A DNA stretch of 32,159 nt from an uncultured Ectothiorhodospiraceae bacterium (GTDB lineage Bacteria > Pseudomonadota > Gammaproteobacteria > Nitrococcales > Halorhodospiraceae), in contig CAJXKI010000006.1 in the NCBI GenBank assembly GCA_913055765.1, positions 1 to 32,159 of the forward strand, written 5' to 3'. The notes beneath the pieces are model-generated. The model saw nothing but the letters and a program-made list of their open reading frames with translations. It was not told where the DNA came from and made no database searches. Of the stretch, positions 16,120-22,475 are shown one piece after another (the first letter of the stretch is position 1; each line of letters opens with the position of its first letter). A program made the translations under genes and the position numbers.

Positions 16120-16560
16120 TCAGCGCTCGCTCCCGGGCTCAGTCAGGTCCAGGGTCGCCTCCCCCCCGGAGGCGTCGAGGGTCAGGGCGGCATCGGTGAA
16201 ATCCGGCGGCCCCATCACCCCCATGGCGCCACGGCTGAAGCCGGCCGGCTCCTGGGGGATCCCGAGGAAGTTGGTGGTCAGGTCCTCGCTGCCGTCCAGA
16301 TCCTGGAAGGCCGCTACGGCGTACTCGCCAGGATCGAGGTCCGAGATGACCAGCCGCATCTCACCACCTGCCACCTCGCGGACCTCGCGGACCAGCGCGC
16401 GCCCAGGCTCGGGGAAGGACTCCGCGTCGTCGAAGAGGGCCACGTACAGGCTGCCCCGATCGGGCTCCGGGACCCGGACATGGATCTCCAGCGTCGCCGC
16501 GCCGGCCGGGGCGCTGACCGCTAGCGCCACGATCAGCGCCCCGCGTAGCCACTGCGCCAT
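16120..16560 (-). CDS. DUF2141 domain exported protein
   Basis: A 146-aa secreted, probably periplasmic protein. The signal peptide spans residues 1-21 (hydrophobic ALIVALAVSAP, cleavage near AGA-ATL). The mature protein matches DUF2141: the RGSLYVALFDDAESFP strand-turn, DLDPGEYAVAAFQDLDG and GIPQEPAGFSRGAMGVMGPPDF, where GxPxEPxGFSN and GPPxF are the family hallmarks. The function of DUF2141 is unknown. The ATG at 16558-16560 follows CAGGAGG at 7 nt. It lies 86 bp after the SDR gene, with a GC hairpin between, and one base before the next ORF. The window's other exported proteins are also acid-rich, as here. Confidence 0.88.
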   Translation of the reverse strand: MAQWLRGALIVALAVSAPAGAATLEIHVRVPEPDRGSLYVALFDDAESFPEPGRALVREVREVAGGEMRLVISDLDPGEYAVAAFQDLDGSEDLTTNFLGIPQEPAGFSRGAMGVMGPPDFTDAALTLDASGGEATLDLTEPGSER

Positions 16561-16626
16561 CGGCTCGCCTCCTGTCATCGCTGTGGTATAGCGCCTACCG
16601 ATCCGCTGCAGGCGACCCGCGCCGCA

Positions 16627-16643
16627 GGCGCCACCTCGGCGCC
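16627..16643 (-). terminator. GGCGCC hairpin after the SDR gene
   Basis: GGCGCC (16627-16632) pairs perfectly with GGCGCC (16638-16643) around a 5-nt loop, a few bases beyond the SDR stop on the minus strand. No U-tract follows. It may attenuate read-through into the DUF2141 gene rather than end the transcript. Confidence 0.35.
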
Positions 16644-16646
16644 GGG

Positions 16647-17603
16647 TCACGCCTCGGGCGCGGCCGGTGCCGCTGTGTAGGGGGCCAGGCAGCGCTCCAG
16701 CCACGCCAGCAACCGGGCACGGACCGCGGCCGGCTCGCGCGTGCCCGGCAGCAGGTAGGGCGAGACACGGCGGCGGTCGAAGTACAGCGCCCCGCTCACC
16801 AGCGGCGGGGCCACCACCCCCGGCTCGCCAGGCTCCGGACGAGCCGCCAGCCATACCAGCGTATCCGCGCCCTGCTCCGGCGTACGCAACCGCCCCCGGG
16901 TCCAGCGCCAGAAGCCGGGTAGCGCCTCGCGCACCCCGACGGTATCGACCCATCCCGGGTGCATGGCGTAGCAGCCGATCCCCTGGAAATCCGGCATCCG
17001 GGCCATCTCGGCGTTGACCACCGCCTGCGCGCGCTTGACGTTGGCGTAGGTCGCCACCTTTTCGTAGGCCTCGTTGTCGAACAGGTGCTCCAGGTGGAGG
17101 CGCTGGGTGTACATCCCGCCGGAGGTCATCCACACCACGCGGGCGCCCGGGCGCAGCCGGCCGAGCCGAGCCAGGTTGCGAACGAGGAGGAAGTGGCCGA
17201 AGAGCTGGGAGGCCATCTGCAGCTCGACCCCGTCGGCGTTGCGCGCCAGGCGCTCGGGCATGCCGCCGGCGTTCAGGCCTACGAAGTCCAGCTCCGGGAG
17301 CTCGGACGCAGCCCGCTGCACCGCTGCCCAGTCACCGGTATCCAGGCTCAGGTAGTCGGCCTCCCCACCCCCCGGCGAGCGGCCGCAGGTGATCACCCGA
17401 TGGCCCATCCCGCGCAGCCGTGCCGCCGCCGCGGCACCGATGCCCCGGCTGCCGCCGGTGATCAGGCCGGTCAGCGGCCGGCTGCCACCCTCGCGCAGCG
17501 GATCCGCGAAGCCGGGCCAGCGCCGGGCGTGGCGCTCGTAGCCGCTGCTGTCGAAAGAGAAGTAGATCGAGGCGTCGAGCAGCCACTCGTGGGGCCTTCT
17601 CAT
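16647..17603 (-). CDS. Short-chain dehydrogenase/reductase, DHRS12-like
   Basis: A 318-aa NAD(P)-dependent oxidoreductase. The cofactor motif TGGSRGIG is at 49-56, NAGG at 111-114, the catalytic Ser is about 161 (MTSGGM) and Tyr186-x-x-x-Lys190 lies in TYANVK. The N-terminal preamble before the Rossmann fold (DASIYFSFDSSGYERHARRW) and the MYTQRLHLEHL segment match the DHRS12 subgroup, whose bacterial members have unknown substrates. The ATG at 17601-17603 leads the minus-strand group with DUF2141 and the unknown gene, and is divergent from asmA. Substrate cannot be assigned. Confidence 0.88.
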   Translation of the reverse strand: MRRPHEWLLDASIYFSFDSSGYERHARRWPGFADPLREGGSRPLTGLITGGSRGIGAAAAARLRGMGHRVITCGRSPGGGEADYLSLDTGDWAAVQRAASELPELDFVGLNAGGMPERLARNADGVELQMASQLFGHFLLVRNLARLGRLRPGARVVWMTSGGMYTQRLHLEHLFDNEAYEKVATYANVKRAQAVVNAEMARMPDFQGIGCYAMHPGWVDTVGVREALPGFWRWTRGRLRTPEQGADTLVWLAARPEPGEPGVVAPPLVSGALYFDRRRVSPYLLPGTREPAAVRARLLAWLERCLAPYTAAPAAPEA

Positions 17604-17734
17604 GCAATCACCGCTCCGCAGGGACCGTGGCGAGCGCCCGCCTACCGGGCGCCCCTTGTACCCTACTGATTGTGGCCGCGCCGGTCACGTGGGCAGGGGG
17701 CATGCCGCCGCCAGGCGAGCGGCTGCAGCCTCGA

Positions 17735-17764
17735 TTGGCGATCGCCTGCAGCTAGCGCTAAGGT
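17735..17764 (+). promoter_or_regulatory. Weak candidate promoter upstream of asmA
   Basis: TTGGCG (17735-17740) and TAAGGT (17759-17764) are separated by 18 bases, 36 bp before the asmA ATG. Both boxes match consensus poorly. It is the best sigma70-like site I see in the divergent asmA/SDR spacer. Confidence 0.25.
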
Positions 17765-17800
17765 AGTGGCATCCCGACTAGAGACAAGGGCCCCGACACC

Positions 17801-19837
17801 ATGCTCCGCCTGCTCAAGTGGCTGCTGATCGGCCTCGCCGCGCTCCTCGGCACCCTCCTCGCGGTGGCGGCCGTCGCCGTGATGGTCATCGACCCCAACG
17901 ACTACCGCGACGAGATCGCCGCCGTCGCCGAGCGCCAGCTCGGCCGTGAGCTGACCATCCAGGGCGAGATCGACTGGACCCTCTTCCCGTGGCTCGGCCT
18001 GGAGGTCGGCCGGGTCACCCTGGCCGACGCCGAGGGCTTCCACGACGCCCCCTTCGTCGAGGCCGAGCGCATGGCCGCCTCGGTCCGGGTCTGGCCGCTG
18101 CTGCGCGGCGAGCTCGAGACCCGAGCCCTGGAGCTGGACCGTCCGGTCATCCGCCTGATGCGAGACGAGCAGGGGGAGCCGAACTGGGCCGATCTCGCCG
18201 AGCGCCTCGGCGGGCCAAGCGCAGCGCAGGGCGGCGCCGCGGCGCCGGAGGAGACGCCTACGGACAGCTCGGCCGGAGGGGACAGCTCGGCCGGGGGCGC
18301 CGGCGCCCTCGCCGACGTGACCATCGGCGGGCTGCGGATCCGCGAGGCCGCGATCCACTGGACGGACCGCAGCGCCGGGCAGGAGATGGTGCTGGACCCG
18401 GTGAACGTGAGCCTCGAGACCTTGCGCCTGGACGAGCCCATCGGGATCCATGCGGATGCCGTGGTCGGCGGCCAGGAGCGGATCGCGCTCGACGGCGAGG
18501 CGCGCCTCACCCTGCCCGAGGGCGAGCCGCAGCTGACGGCCAGCTGGACGCTGGCCCCCCTCGACCCCAAGGGCGTGCTCAGCGCCCTGGGCCTGGAGCC
18601 GCCGGAGACCGCGGACCCTGATGCGCTGCGCCGCCTCACCGGCTCCGGCGAGGTGGTGGCCAACCCGGCGCGCATCGAGCTCCCTGAGCTCACCGTAGAG
18701 CTCGACGACAGCCGGCTCCAGGGCGAGGCGGCGCTGCAGCCCGAGGGGCCGTCCATCGAGCTCGCCCTGGCGCTCGACGCCATCGACGCCGACCGCTACC
18801 TGCCGCCGGCCGCGCCGGACGAGGCCGGCAGCGGCTCCGGCGATGCCGGCGGGTCCGGCGGCAGCGGCGACGACACCGGCAGCAACGAGCCCAGCCTCGG
18901 CGATCTCCGGGCGGTGAGCCTGGACCTCCCGCTGGAGCCGCTGCGCGATCTGGCCCTCGACGGCACGCTGGAGGTCGGTGAGCTGCGTATCGCCGGCCTG
19001 CGCATCGAGGCCCTCGAGGCCTCGCTGGCTGGGGCTGACGGCGAGGTCGGCGCCGACACCCTTGAGGCGCAGCTCTACGACGGCCGCTTCAGCGGCCACG
19101 CCCTCCTCGATGCCCGGGGCGAGGCGCCGGCGTTCGACATCGCCTCGCGCCTTGAGGAGGTGCGCTTCGGCCCGCTGCTCGAGGACCTGGTCGACCGGGA
19201 TTGGCTCCACGGTACCGGGCGCTTCCGCTTCGCCGGCAGCGGGGGTGGCCCCCACCTGCACGCCCTGATCGAGGACTTCGAGGGCGAGGGCCGCCTGGCC
19301 GTGGAGGACGGCGCCCTGCTCGGGCTGAACATCCCCCACGAGATCCGCAAGGCCGTGGCGCAGCTCCGCCGCGAGGAGCCGCCGGAGGCGCCGAGCGACG
19401 AGGAGCGCACCGATTTCACGGAGCTGACCGCGAGCCTCACGCTCAGCGACGGTATCGCCCGCAACGACGACCTGCACCTCACCGCCCCCCTCCTCCAGGC
19501 GCGCGGCGCCGGCGAGGCGGACATCCTCGAGGAGCGGGTCGACTACCGCGTCGAGACCACGCTCGACGAGGGGCTAGCGGCCGCGGAGGTGCCCGTGCTC
19601 CACCACCTAGCGGGCGCCACGGTGCCGCTGACGATCACCGGCCACCTCCTGGACCCGGAGATCGGCGTCGACGCCAAGGGGCAGATCGAGACGGCCCTGG
19701 AGGAGCGGCAGGAGGAGCTGGAGGGGCGCGTCGACGAGGAGCAGGAGGCGCTCGAGGACAAGGCCGATGAGGAGCTCCAGGAGCAAGAGGACAAGGCCAA
19801 GGAGCGCCTGCGCCAGGAGATGGACGACCTATTCTAG
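17801..19837 (+). CDS. AsmA family protein
   Basis: A 678-aa inner-membrane-anchored protein with a periplasmic body. One N-terminal helix (about 5-28) is followed by the AsmA start pattern (IDPNDYRDEIAAVAERQLGR, then GEIDWTLFPWLGLEVGRVTL) and ends with the AsmA C-terminal domain (about 420-625). The AsmA/YhdP/TamB group is implicated in phospholipid transport to the outer membrane. Two low-complexity Ser/Gly/Asp linkers interrupt the body (about 150-168 and 343-366). The C-terminus (about 628-676) is a highly charged Glu/Lys coiled coil (QEELEGRVDEEQEALEDKAD), unusual for AsmA. It is strongly acidic overall, fitting a halophile. Monocistronic in appearance. Confidence 0.92.
   Translation: MLRLLKWLLIGLAALLGTLLAVAAVAVMVIDPNDYRDEIAAVAERQLGRELTIQGEIDWTLFPWLGLEVGRVTLADAEGFHDAPFVEAERMAASVRVWPLLRGELETRALELDRPVIRLMRDEQGEPNWADLAERLGGPSAAQGGAAAPEETPTDSSAGGDSSAGGAGALADVTIGGLRIREAAIHWTDRSAGQEMVLDPVNVSLETLRLDEPIGIHADAVVGGQERIALDGEARLTLPEGEPQLTASWTLAPLDPKGVLSALGLEPPETADPDALRRLTGSGEVVANPARIELPELTVELDDSRLQGEAALQPEGPSIELALALDAIDADRYLPPAAPDEAGSGSGDAGGSGGSGDDTGSNEPSLGDLRAVSLDLPLEPLRDLALDGTLEVGELRIAGLRIEALEASLAGADGEVGADTLEAQLYDGRFSGHALLDARGEAPAFDIASRLEEVRFGPLLEDLVDRDWLHGTGRFRFAGSGGGPHLHALIEDFEGEGRLAVEDGALLGLNIPHEIRKAVAQLRREEPPEAPSDEERTDFTELTASLTLSDGIARNDDLHLTAPLLQARGAGEADILEERVDYRVETTLDEGLAAAEVPVLHHLAGATVPLTITGHLLDPEIGVDAKGQIETALEERQEELEGRVDEEQEALEDKADEELQEQEDKAKERLRQEMDDLF
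18263..18294 (+). repeat. Short tandem duplication inside asmA
   Basis: GACAGCTCGGCCGG occurs twice with an 18-bp period (18263-18276 and 18281-18294), encoding a repeated DSSAGG in a low-complexity linker. It looks like a local slippage duplication that keeps the frame. Confidence 0.8.
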
Positions 19838-19842
19838 CGCCT

Positions 19843-19912
19843 CCCTCGTCGCACGCGCACCCGAGGCCCGGGCAGGCGCCCGGCGGCGTGATCCGCTGGG
19901 TGCGCACGAGGG
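19843..19912 (+). terminator. Nested inverted repeat downstream of asmA
   Basis: Outer arms GCGCACCC (19855-19862) and GGGTGCGC (19898-19905) are perfect; CCCTCGT (19843-19849) and ACGAGGG (19906-19912) extend the pairing with a 5-nt bulge on the left arm. Inside sits a second perfect hairpin, CCGGGC/GCCCGG (19868-19883, 4-nt loop). It begins six bases after the asmA stop. No U-tract follows; a structured 3' end or factor-dependent terminator is the simplest reading. Confidence 0.45.
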
Positions 19913-20008
19913 GCGGCATGGCGCGGGCCGCCGCGTAGGAGGAGCGCACGGGCGTATCGCGGAAGCGGCCCGTGCCAGGATCACAGGAAGCCGATCGAGG
20001 GCAGCCGC

Positions 20009-20251
20009 ATGGGAGAGGATGAGACCCCCCCGCTCAACACCGATCTAGCCCGGCAGGTCCAGAACCTCGGCATCGACGCCGTCGAGGGCGAGCAGCAGGA
20101 CGCCATGGGGACCATCGAGGCGCTCATGCTCGGCACGCTCTCCATGGCCCGCAGCTACATGGACGCCGCAGACCTCGCCGACTACCTGCGCTTCGTCGCC
20201 GACCGTGTCGAGGACACGGACGACGGCGATGAGGGCGATCCCCCAGGCTAG
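20009..20251 (+). CDS. Small acidic protein (80 aa), unknown
   Basis: I do not recognise it. The frame has a ribosome site GAGGG seven bases before the ATG and ends at TAG 20249-20251. The protein is strongly acidic, mainly helical in appearance (NTDLARQVQNLGIDAV, TIEALMLGTLSMARSYMDAA, ADLADYLRFVADRVED) and ends in a disordered Asp/Glu/Gly tail. The helical middle has a regular hydrophobic pattern, supporting a real gene. It lies 171 bp after asmA on the same strand and converges on the DsbC-like gene. Composition fits a small cytoplasmic protein of a halophile. Confidence 0.6.
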   Translation: MGEDETPPLNTDLARQVQNLGIDAVEGEQQDAMGTIEALMLGTLSMARSYMDAADLADYLRFVADRVEDTDDGDEGDPPG

Positions 20252-20262
20252 GCGTCCCGGGG

Positions 20263-20285
20263 GGCGCCCCCAGTCAGCGGGCGCC
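20263..20285. terminator. Bidirectional hairpin between convergent genes
   Basis: GGCGCCC (20263-20269) pairs perfectly with GGGCGCC (20279-20285) around a 9-nt loop. It overlaps a 12-bp palindrome GGGGGCGCCCCC (20260-20271). It sits midway between the 80-aa gene stop and the convergent DsbC-like gene stop, the position expected for a shared terminator, though T-tracts are absent. Confidence 0.42.
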
Positions 20286-20311
20286 GCACGCCCCGCGGCA
20301 TAGCACCCGCC

Positions 20312-20794
20312 CTACTGCGTTGCCAGCCGCTCCAGGGCGTCCAGGGCCTGCTCGCCGCCGCCGACGAAGGAGCGGATCTCGCCGGACGCGTCCCGGTAGA
20401 AGACCGTCGGCACGCTGCGCACCCCGAGCTCCCGGGCCAGTGTCATGTTCGCCCGGACCGCCGAGCGGCCATCGACGTCGTGCGCCTCCTCGATCGTCGC
20501 CGCGGCATCGGCCAGGGACTCCTCGCCGAGGAAGGCCACCGGCACCCAGCGCCACTCGACGCTCGGCGTGGCGCCCCCCTCGACGGCCTCCGTCAGGTCC
20601 GTGCAGTGGGGGCAGTTCGGGTCCTTGAAGGCGTAGACCTTGTAGTCGCTGTCCCCGTGCCGGATATAGTGGCTCTCGCTCAGCTGCTCGAACAGATCCG
20701 TCGACCCGGCCTCGGCGGCCCCGCCGACAGGGCAGCCGGCAGCCAGCAGGCCGCCTAACAGGCCCAGGACGACCCCTCTCGCTACGCGTGTCAT
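20312..20794 (-). CDS. DsbC/DsbG-like thioredoxin-fold lipoprotein
   Basis: A 160-aa envelope thiol-disulfide protein. A short signal peptide ends in the lipobox LAAG-Cys21, so it should be lipid-anchored. The redox motif is CPHC (61-64) within YAFKDPNCPHC, as in the DsbC/DsbG catalytic domain, and the cis-Pro loop is SVPT (128-131, Pro129). The DsbC N-terminal dimerisation domain is absent. The start at 20794 (MTRVARG) has TGGAGG upstream, and its ATG overlaps the TGA of the Sel1 gene (ATGA). A substrate-specific disulfide isomerase or reductase role with the Sel1 protein is inferred from this overlap. Confidence 0.85.
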   Translation of the reverse strand: MTRVARGVVLGLLGGLLAAGCPVGGAAEAGSTDLFEQLSESHYIRHGDSDYKVYAFKDPNCPHCTDLTEAVEGGATPSVEWRWVPVAFLGEESLADAAATIEEAHDVDGRSAVRANMTLARELGVRSVPTVFYRDASGEIRSFVGGGEQALDALERLATQ

Positions 20795-21183
20795 TGCGCC
20801 TCCAGTCCCGGTAGCACCGCATTGAGCAGGTGCTCGGCCCGCTCGTGTCCGGCATCCGCCGCCTCCTGCCAAAGCTCAGCGGCGCGCTCCATATCCGGCT
20901 CCGTGGCGTGGCCCTCGAGGTACATCCACCCCAGCTGGACCTTCGCCTCTGCATTGCCTGCCTCCGCCAGCTCGGTGAAGGCCTCGTGGGCGGCCTCCAG
21001 CCTGCCCTGCTCGTGGAGCCTATGGGCCTCCGCCAGCGCCTCCGAGCGCTCCCCCTGCTCGGACGCCGCCGGACCCGCCTCACTGGCCTCGCTCAAGCCG
21101 GCCTCCTCGGCGCCGCACGGGAGGCACAGGGCTACGCCTAGCACAAGGCCGCCGAAGAGCCCGGCCTGCTTGCTCGCTCGCAT
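20791..21183 (-). CDS. Exported Sel1-repeat protein
   Basis: A 130-aa secreted protein. The signal peptide covers about residues 1-24 (GLVLGVALCLPCGA, cleavage before EEAG). An acidic Ser/Glu/Ala linker (25-48) leads to Sel1/TPR-type helices: AHEAFTELAEAGNAEAKVQLGWMYLEG (about 65-91) and ERAAELWQEAADAGHERAEHLL (about 99-120), i.e. about one and a half to two repeats. Sel1 repeats mediate protein-protein contacts. The ATG at 21181-21183 follows TGGAGGG at good spacing; a longer frame upstream is rejected because it removes the signal peptide from the N-terminus. Its stop overlaps the start of the DsbC-like lipoprotein gene. Confidence 0.84.
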   Translation of the reverse strand: MRASKQAGLFGGLVLGVALCLPCGAEEAGLSEASEAGPAASEQGERSEALAEAHRLHEQGRLEAAHEAFTELAEAGNAEAKVQLGWMYLEGHATEPDMERAAELWQEAADAGHERAEHLLNAVLPGLEAQ

Positions 21184-21222
21184 GGTGCGCCCTCCAGTCA
21201 AGTGTCGAGCCTCGCAGGCTAG

Positions 21223-21250
21223 GCCCCGCTGGGGCGCAACGCAACGCCCC
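21223..21250 (-). promoter_or_regulatory. Two mutually exclusive hairpins upstream of the Sel1 gene
   Basis: GGGGC at 21231-21235 can pair with GCCCC on its left (21223-21227, 3-nt loop). As GGGGCG (21231-21236) it can instead pair with CGCCCC on its right (21245-21250, 8-nt loop). They cannot both form. The segment lies between the flavoprotein stop and the Sel1 ribosome site, so it could be a terminator for the B12 operon's tail or an attenuator-like leader. No U-tract is present. Confidence 0.3.
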
Positions 21251-21286
21251 GGCGCGATAGCCCCTGCAGGGCACGGCCGGCGACCC

Positions 21287-22471
21287 CTAGGCGGCGCGGC
21301 CCGCGGCCACGCCGGAGGACCAGGCCCACTGGAGGTTATGCCCGCCGAGGTGGCCGGTGACGTCGACGACCTCACCGACGAAGAACAGCCCCGGCACCTC
21401 GCGAGCGGCCATCGTCTGCGAGGACAGCCCCCTGGTGTCGACCCCGCCGGCCGTCACCTCCGCCTTGGCGTAGCCGGCAGTCCCGGCCGGCGTCAGCCGC
21501 CAGTCCTGGAGCCCGGCGGCGACGGCGTCCAGCTCGGCGTTGCTGTAGCCCTGCAGGGGGCCGGACCACCCCCCGAGCCGGCACAGCTGACGGGCCAGGC
21601 GGCGCGGCAGGTAGCCGGAGAGGTAGCGCTGCAGGCCTGCCTTGGGGCGGCGCGCCCGCAGCTCGGCCAGCTCGTCGGGCACGGCCACGCCGGGGAGCCA
21701 GTCCACGCTCACGGGGACCGCCTCGCGCCAGTAGCTCGAGGCCTGCAGCGCCGCCGGCCCGCTCAGGCTACCGTGGGTGAGCAGCAGGTCCTCCTCGAAG
21801 GCCGCGTCGCCGCAGCGGATCCGCACCGGCACGCTGATCCCGGCCAGGGCGCCGAGGGGCTCGGCCAGCGCCGGCGGCAGCGTCAACGGCACCAGCGCCG
21901 GCCGCGTGGGCCGGACCGCCAGCCCGAACTGCCGGGCCACGGCGTAGCCGAAGCCGGAGGCCCCCGCCCTCGGCAGCGCCAGCCCACCCGTAGCGACCAC
22001 CAGGGACTCGGCGTGCAGGGTCTCGGTAGCGGTCGCCACCGCGAAGCCCGCCTCCTGGGCATGGATCCCGCGCACCGGGGTGCCGGCCCGGAGCTCCGCC
22101 CCCACCGCCCGGCACTCGGCGAGCAGCATATCCAGGATGGGCCGGCTCGACTCGCGGCAGAAGAGGCGGCCCGGCTCCCGCTCCTCGTAGCGGATCCCGT
22201 AGCGCTCGACCAGGTCCAAGAACGCCAGCGGCGGGTAGCGGCGCAGCGCCGAGAGGCAGAAGCGCGGATTGGCGGAGAGGAAGTGCTCCGGGCCGCTGTC
22301 GAGGTGGGTGAAGTTGCAGCGCCCGCCGCCGGAGGCGAGGATCTTGCGCGCCGGCCTCCGGGCGTGGTCGAGCAGCAGCACCCGCCGGCCACGGGAGCCG
22401 GCGGTAGCGGCGCACATCAGGCCGGCGGCGCCGGCGCCGATGACGATCACGTCGTAGGTGCTCGCCGTCAT
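21287..22471 (-). CDS. HI0933-family NAD(P)/FAD-dependent oxidoreductase (YhiN/BaiN-like)
   Basis: A 394-aa flavoprotein. The FAD dinucleotide motif VIGAGAAGL lies at the N-terminus, followed by the family hallmark KILASGGGRCNFT, then FCRESSRPI, VVATGGLALPRAGASGFGY, and the C-terminal GYAKAEVTAGGVD and GHLGGHNLQWAWSSG. The function of most HI0933 proteins is unknown; some reduce unsaturated acids. The start at 22471 (MTASTYDVIVIG) lies four bases after the hrpB stop. An alternative ATG at 22486 would overlap hrpB by 11 nt and add five residues; neither has a clear ribosome site, so coupling to hrpB is likely. Confidence 0.9.
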   Translation of the reverse strand: MTASTYDVIVIGAGAAGLMCAATAGSRGRRVLLLDHARRPARKILASGGGRCNFTHLDSGPEHFLSANPRFCLSALRRYPPLAFLDLVERYGIRYEEREPGRLFCRESSRPILDMLLAECRAVGAELRAGTPVRGIHAQEAGFAVATATETLHAESLVVATGGLALPRAGASGFGYAVARQFGLAVRPTRPALVPLTLPPALAEPLGALAGISVPVRIRCGDAAFEEDLLLTHGSLSGPAALQASSYWREAVPVSVDWLPGVAVPDELAELRARRPKAGLQRYLSGYLPRRLARQLCRLGGWSGPLQGYSNAELDAVAAGLQDWRLTPAGTAGYAKAEVTAGGVDTRGLSSQTMAAREVPGLFFVGEVVDVTGHLGGHNLQWAWSSGVAAGRAA

Positions 22472-22475
22472 CCCG

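Noticed and set aside
17737-17746. GGCGATCGCC palindrome as a special repeat
   Set aside because: A single copy was noticed; HIP1-like octamers are meaningful only when abundant, which is not seen here.
17663-19477. A 604-codon open frame antisense to asmA
   Set aside because: Low-complexity Glu/Gly/Arg-rich shadow typical of GC-rich DNA; the plus-strand AsmA protein has clear family motifs.
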